A stretch of DNA of 64,000 nucleotides. Source: Ruegeria lacuscaerulensis. GTDB lineage: Bacteria > Pseudomonadota > Alphaproteobacteria > Rhodobacterales > Rhodobacteraceae. Every line of letters begins with the position of its first letter. The stretch's first letter is position 1. Made by a program: the position numbers and the translations under genes. Positions 61,912 through 64,000 of this stretch are shown one piece after another. The notes beneath the pieces were generated by a model. It made no database searches. It had not been told where the DNA came from and saw only the letters and a program-made list of their open reading frames with translations. The stretch lies in the NCBI RefSeq assembly GCF_013034685.1, contig NZ_WQGO01000003.1, positions 620,001 through 684,000 of the forward strand, read 5' to 3'.

Positions 61912-62454
61912 TCAGTCTTTGACAAATCGCACCTTGCCAATAAAGGGCAGGTTGCGATTGCGTTGCGCGTAATCGATGCCGTAGCCCACGACAAACTCAT
62001 CAGGGATTTCAAACCCGATCCAGTCCGAGCGGAAGTCGACCTCGCGGCGGCTGGGTTTGTCCAGCAACGCAATGGATTTCAGCCGCGCAGGCTTGCGGCT
62101 TTGCAGCAGTTTGGTAACGTGGTTCAGCGTGTGGCCGGTATCGACAATATCTTCAACCACCAACACATCGCGTCCTTCAATTGCGCCGCGCAAGTCCTTG
62201 AGAATACGTACTTCACGGCTGCTCTCCATGGAATCTCCATAAGAGGACGCCTCGAGAAAATCCACTTCGATAGGCAGGTCCAACTCGCGCACCAGATCAG
62301 CGATAAAAACAAAACTGCCGCGCAAAAGACCAACGACAACCAGCTTGTCGGTTGCGCCAAACTCGGCTGTGATCTCGCGGCACAACTCCTCGATCCGGGC
62401 GGCGATGGCCTTGGCCGAGATCATCTCATCTATCACATATGCGCGGTCTGTCAT
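61912..62454 (-). CDS. hpt: Hypoxanthine phosphoribosyltransferase
   Basis: Purine salvage, 180 residues: joins hypoxanthine or guanine to [24 protein letters not shown], the PRPP loop [15 protein letters not shown] and LDKPSRR are diagnostic. The ATG at 62454 gives the usual start [15 protein letters not shown]. Divergent from ratA. Confidence 0.95.
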   Translation of the reverse strand: MTDRAYVIDEMISAKAIAARIEELCREITAEFGATDKLVVVGLLRGSFVFIADLVRELDLPIEVDFLEASSYGDSMESSREVRILKDLRGAIEGRDVLVVEDIVDTGHTLNHVTKLLQSRKPARLKSIALLDKPSRREVDFRSDWIGFEIPDEFVVGYGIDYAQRNRNLPFIGKVRFVKD

Positions 62455-62527
62455 CACTGCCCCCTTGATCTTTGGCGCGCAACATACGACATGACGCGCC
62501 ATTGTCACCTGCAAATAGCGGACCGCC

Positions 62528-62974
62528 ATGCCGACCCATTCCGAGACACGTCACCTGCCGTATACCGCCCAGCAGATGTATGACCTTGTCGCGGATGTGG
62601 CGAAGTATCCGCAGTTTTTGCCGTGGTGCGCGGCGGCCCGGATCAGGCGCACTTATGCGGCGGGCGAGGCCCAGGTGCTAGAGGCCGATCTTGTGATTTC
62701 CTTCAAAGTGTTCCGCGAACGGTTCGGCAGCCGTGTGACGCTACACGCCGAGGATCGCCGGATCGACACCGAGTATCTGGACGGGCCGTTCAAGTACATG
62801 AAATCCGATTGGCAGTTCGCGGACGCGCCTGAAGGGGGCTGCAACATCTCGTTTCATGTGGATTTCGAGTTCAAGAACGCCATCCTGCAGGGCATCATCG
62901 GCGTCGTCTTTAACGAAGCCATGCAACGTGTGGTCAAAGCCTTCGAGGCCCGCGCCGCAGATTTGTACGGCTAA
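62528..62974 (+). CDS. ratA: RatA/Coq10 START-domain protein
   Basis: A 148-residue START-fold protein: [56 protein letters not shown] and [17 protein letters not shown] are the hallmarks. Members bind ubiquinone and help respiratory-chain function (Coq10); the toxin name RatA is historical. Its 73-bp distance from hpt marks a divergent promoter. Confidence 0.92.
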   Translation: MPTHSETRHLPYTAQQMYDLVADVAKYPQFLPWCAAARIRRTYAAGEAQVLEADLVISFKVFRERFGSRVTLHAEDRRIDTEYLDGPFKYMKSDWQFADAPEGGCNISFHVDFEFKNAILQGIIGVVFNEAMQRVVKAFEARAADLYG

Positions 62975-63012
62975 GGCTTTACCCGACCCCGGCGCACGCT
63001 AGACTGCGCCGC

Positions 63013-64000
63013 ATGAGTGATTTTACCAATACCTTGGCCGGGTTTGCTGCTGGCCCCGTTTCCACGTCGCGACAAGCCCGCATCGTGACGTCTTTGTCCG
63101 TTTTGGATTGGCTGGCGGTGGGGCGGGCTGGGGTAGACGAACCCGTTTCGCAGACCGTGCGCGCCTTGGTTCTTGATGAGGGCGGCACCATGCAGGCCCA
63201 TCTATTCGGCGGTGGGGCCGCGCCCTTACGCGGGGCGGCTCTGGTTAACGGGACGGTGTCGCATGCGCTCGATTATGACGACACGCATTTCGCCCATATC
63301 GGCCATCCGTCGGTGGCCATTCTACCTGTGGCGCTTGCGCTTGGTGAATGGGACGACCGCATTCTTGTGGATGTTCTTGAGGCCGCTTTGGTGGGGATGG
63401 AGGTCTCGATCCGCGTGGGGCTGTGGTTGGGGCGCGACCATTATCAGGCCGGGTTTCATCAGACGGCTACAGCCGGCGCGTTTGGGGCGGCCGTGGCTGC
63501 GGGCCGTGTTCTGCGGTTCGATGTGGATCAGATGCGCAAAGTTCTGGGTCTGTCGGCGACCCGCGCGGCGGGGCTCAAAGCGCAGTTTGGAACTATGGGT
63601 AAGCCCTATAACGCGGGGCTTGCGGCCTCGGCTGGCGTCGAGGCGGCTTTGCTGATCGCCAAAGGTTTTGATCCAAATGTCGAGGCTATGGAAGGCCCTT
63701 ATGGGTTCGGCGCAACCCATCAGGGGCAAAACGATACGCAAACCGCGCTGGACCGGTTGGGCGAGGATTGGTTGTTCGAATCCGTCAGCCACAAGTTCCA
63801 CGCTTGTTGCCACGGGCTGCACGCAGCGCTGGAGGCCGCACGCACGTTGGATATCGCCGAACCCGAAGTGGCCGAGATCACGGTCAAGACCCATCCGCGA
63901 TGGATGAGCGTGTGCAACCAGATTTCTCCGACAACTGGGCTGGGCGCAAAGTTCTCATATCAGACGGTGATTGCGATGCAGGCTCTGGGATATGACACCG
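63013..64000 (+). CDS. MmgE/PrpD family protein (partial, 3' end outside window)
   Basis: 329 visible residues of a MmgE/PrpD dehydratase-like protein, the family of 2-methylcitrate dehydratase. SLSVLDWLAVGRAGV, NGTVSHALDYDDTHFAHIGHPSVAILPVALALGE, FHQTATAGAFGAAVAAGRVL and KFHACCHGLHAALEAAR are typical. Actual substrates in the family vary (methylcitrate, aconitate, iminodisuccinate). It starts 38 bp after ratA. Confidence 0.88.
   Translation, partial: MSDFTNTLAGFAAGPVSTSRQARIVTSLSVLDWLAVGRAGVDEPVSQTVRALVLDEGGTMQAHLFGGGAAPLRGAALVNGTVSHALDYDDTHFAHIGHPSVAILPVALALGEWDDRILVDVLEAALVGMEVSIRVGLWLGRDHYQAGFHQTATAGAFGAAVAAGRVLRFDVDQMRKVLGLSATRAAGLKAQFGTMGKPYNAGLAASAGVEAALLIAKGFDPNVEAMEGPYGFGATHQGQNDTQTALDRLGEDWLFESVSHKFHACCHGLHAALEAARTLDIAEPEVAEITVKTHPRWMSVCNQISPTTGLGAKFSYQTVIAMQALGYDT

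Noticed and set aside
1..64000. CRISPR array, transposon or prophage
   Set aside because: No regularly spaced repeats, transposase, integrase or phage structural genes were found in the reading frames.

Overview
The window reads as chromosomal DNA of a marine Rhodobacteraceae bacterium (Roseobacter group, Ruegeria-like). Indications are the trgA-trgB-cysK order known from Rhodobacter sphaeroides, DUF6477 next to a DUF6456 helix-turn-helix protein, a GbdR-like regulator beside soxBDAG, a non-pyrrolysine MttB homologue, and evenly high GC with gapless coding. I saw no CRISPR array, prophage, transposase or rRNA. The genus is inference.

Layout. 1-5.7 kb: minus-strand peptide-type ABC importer (Tat-exported binding protein, two permeases, fused double ATPase cut by the window edge). 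6-12 kb: miaA and pyrH (divergent), a class V aminotransferase-like protein, photolyase and a cyclopropane-fatty-acid-synthase-like methyltransferase. 12-17 kb: trgA, trgB, cysK and an MscS channel. 17.2 kb: tRNA-Ser(GGA), followed by a Gtr-type glycan-modification cluster (17.6-21.2 kb) and a YrbL-like kinase. 22-28 kb: GbdR-like regulator and soxBDAG sarcosine oxidase. 28.3-41.8 kb: an accessory catabolic block with a DUF1989 protein, an M20 deacylase, an ectoine-hydrolase-like M24 protein, a diaminopropionate-ammonia-lyase-like enzyme, a second M24 enzyme, an Asp/Glu-racemase-like protein, a polyamine-type ABC importer, creatinase and a ureohydrolase. 42-45 kb: GT25 glycosyltransferase, a truncated haemoglobin translationally coupled to a PAS adenylate cyclase, and a TetR regulator. 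45-54 kb: ppk2, alpha/beta hydrolase, metA, an orphan P-loop ATPase, two EamA transporters around a FadL-type porin, and guaA. 54-64 kb: GNAT, an MttB-like methyltransferase, DUF6477/DUF6456, oxyR with a peroxiredoxin, lipA, an M20 amidohydrolase, a small secreted protein, hpt, ratA and a partial MmgE/PrpD gene.

How the genes fit together. Creatinase makes sarcosine and urea from creatine, and SoxBDAG oxidises sarcosine to glycine plus a one-carbon unit, so 22-41 kb can be read as uptake and breakdown of creatine-like compounds under a GbdR-like activator. The genes between sox and creatinase (two further M24 enzymes, DAPAL-like lyase, racemase, DUF1989, M20) do not match a pathway I know in full. 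They are the best candidate for an undescribed catabolic system, probably for a cyclic or acylated diamino or guanidino compound. The second most interesting item is the two-gene globin-cyclase module at 42.9-44.3 kb. All functions are read from sequence motifs and remembered families; no searches were run.
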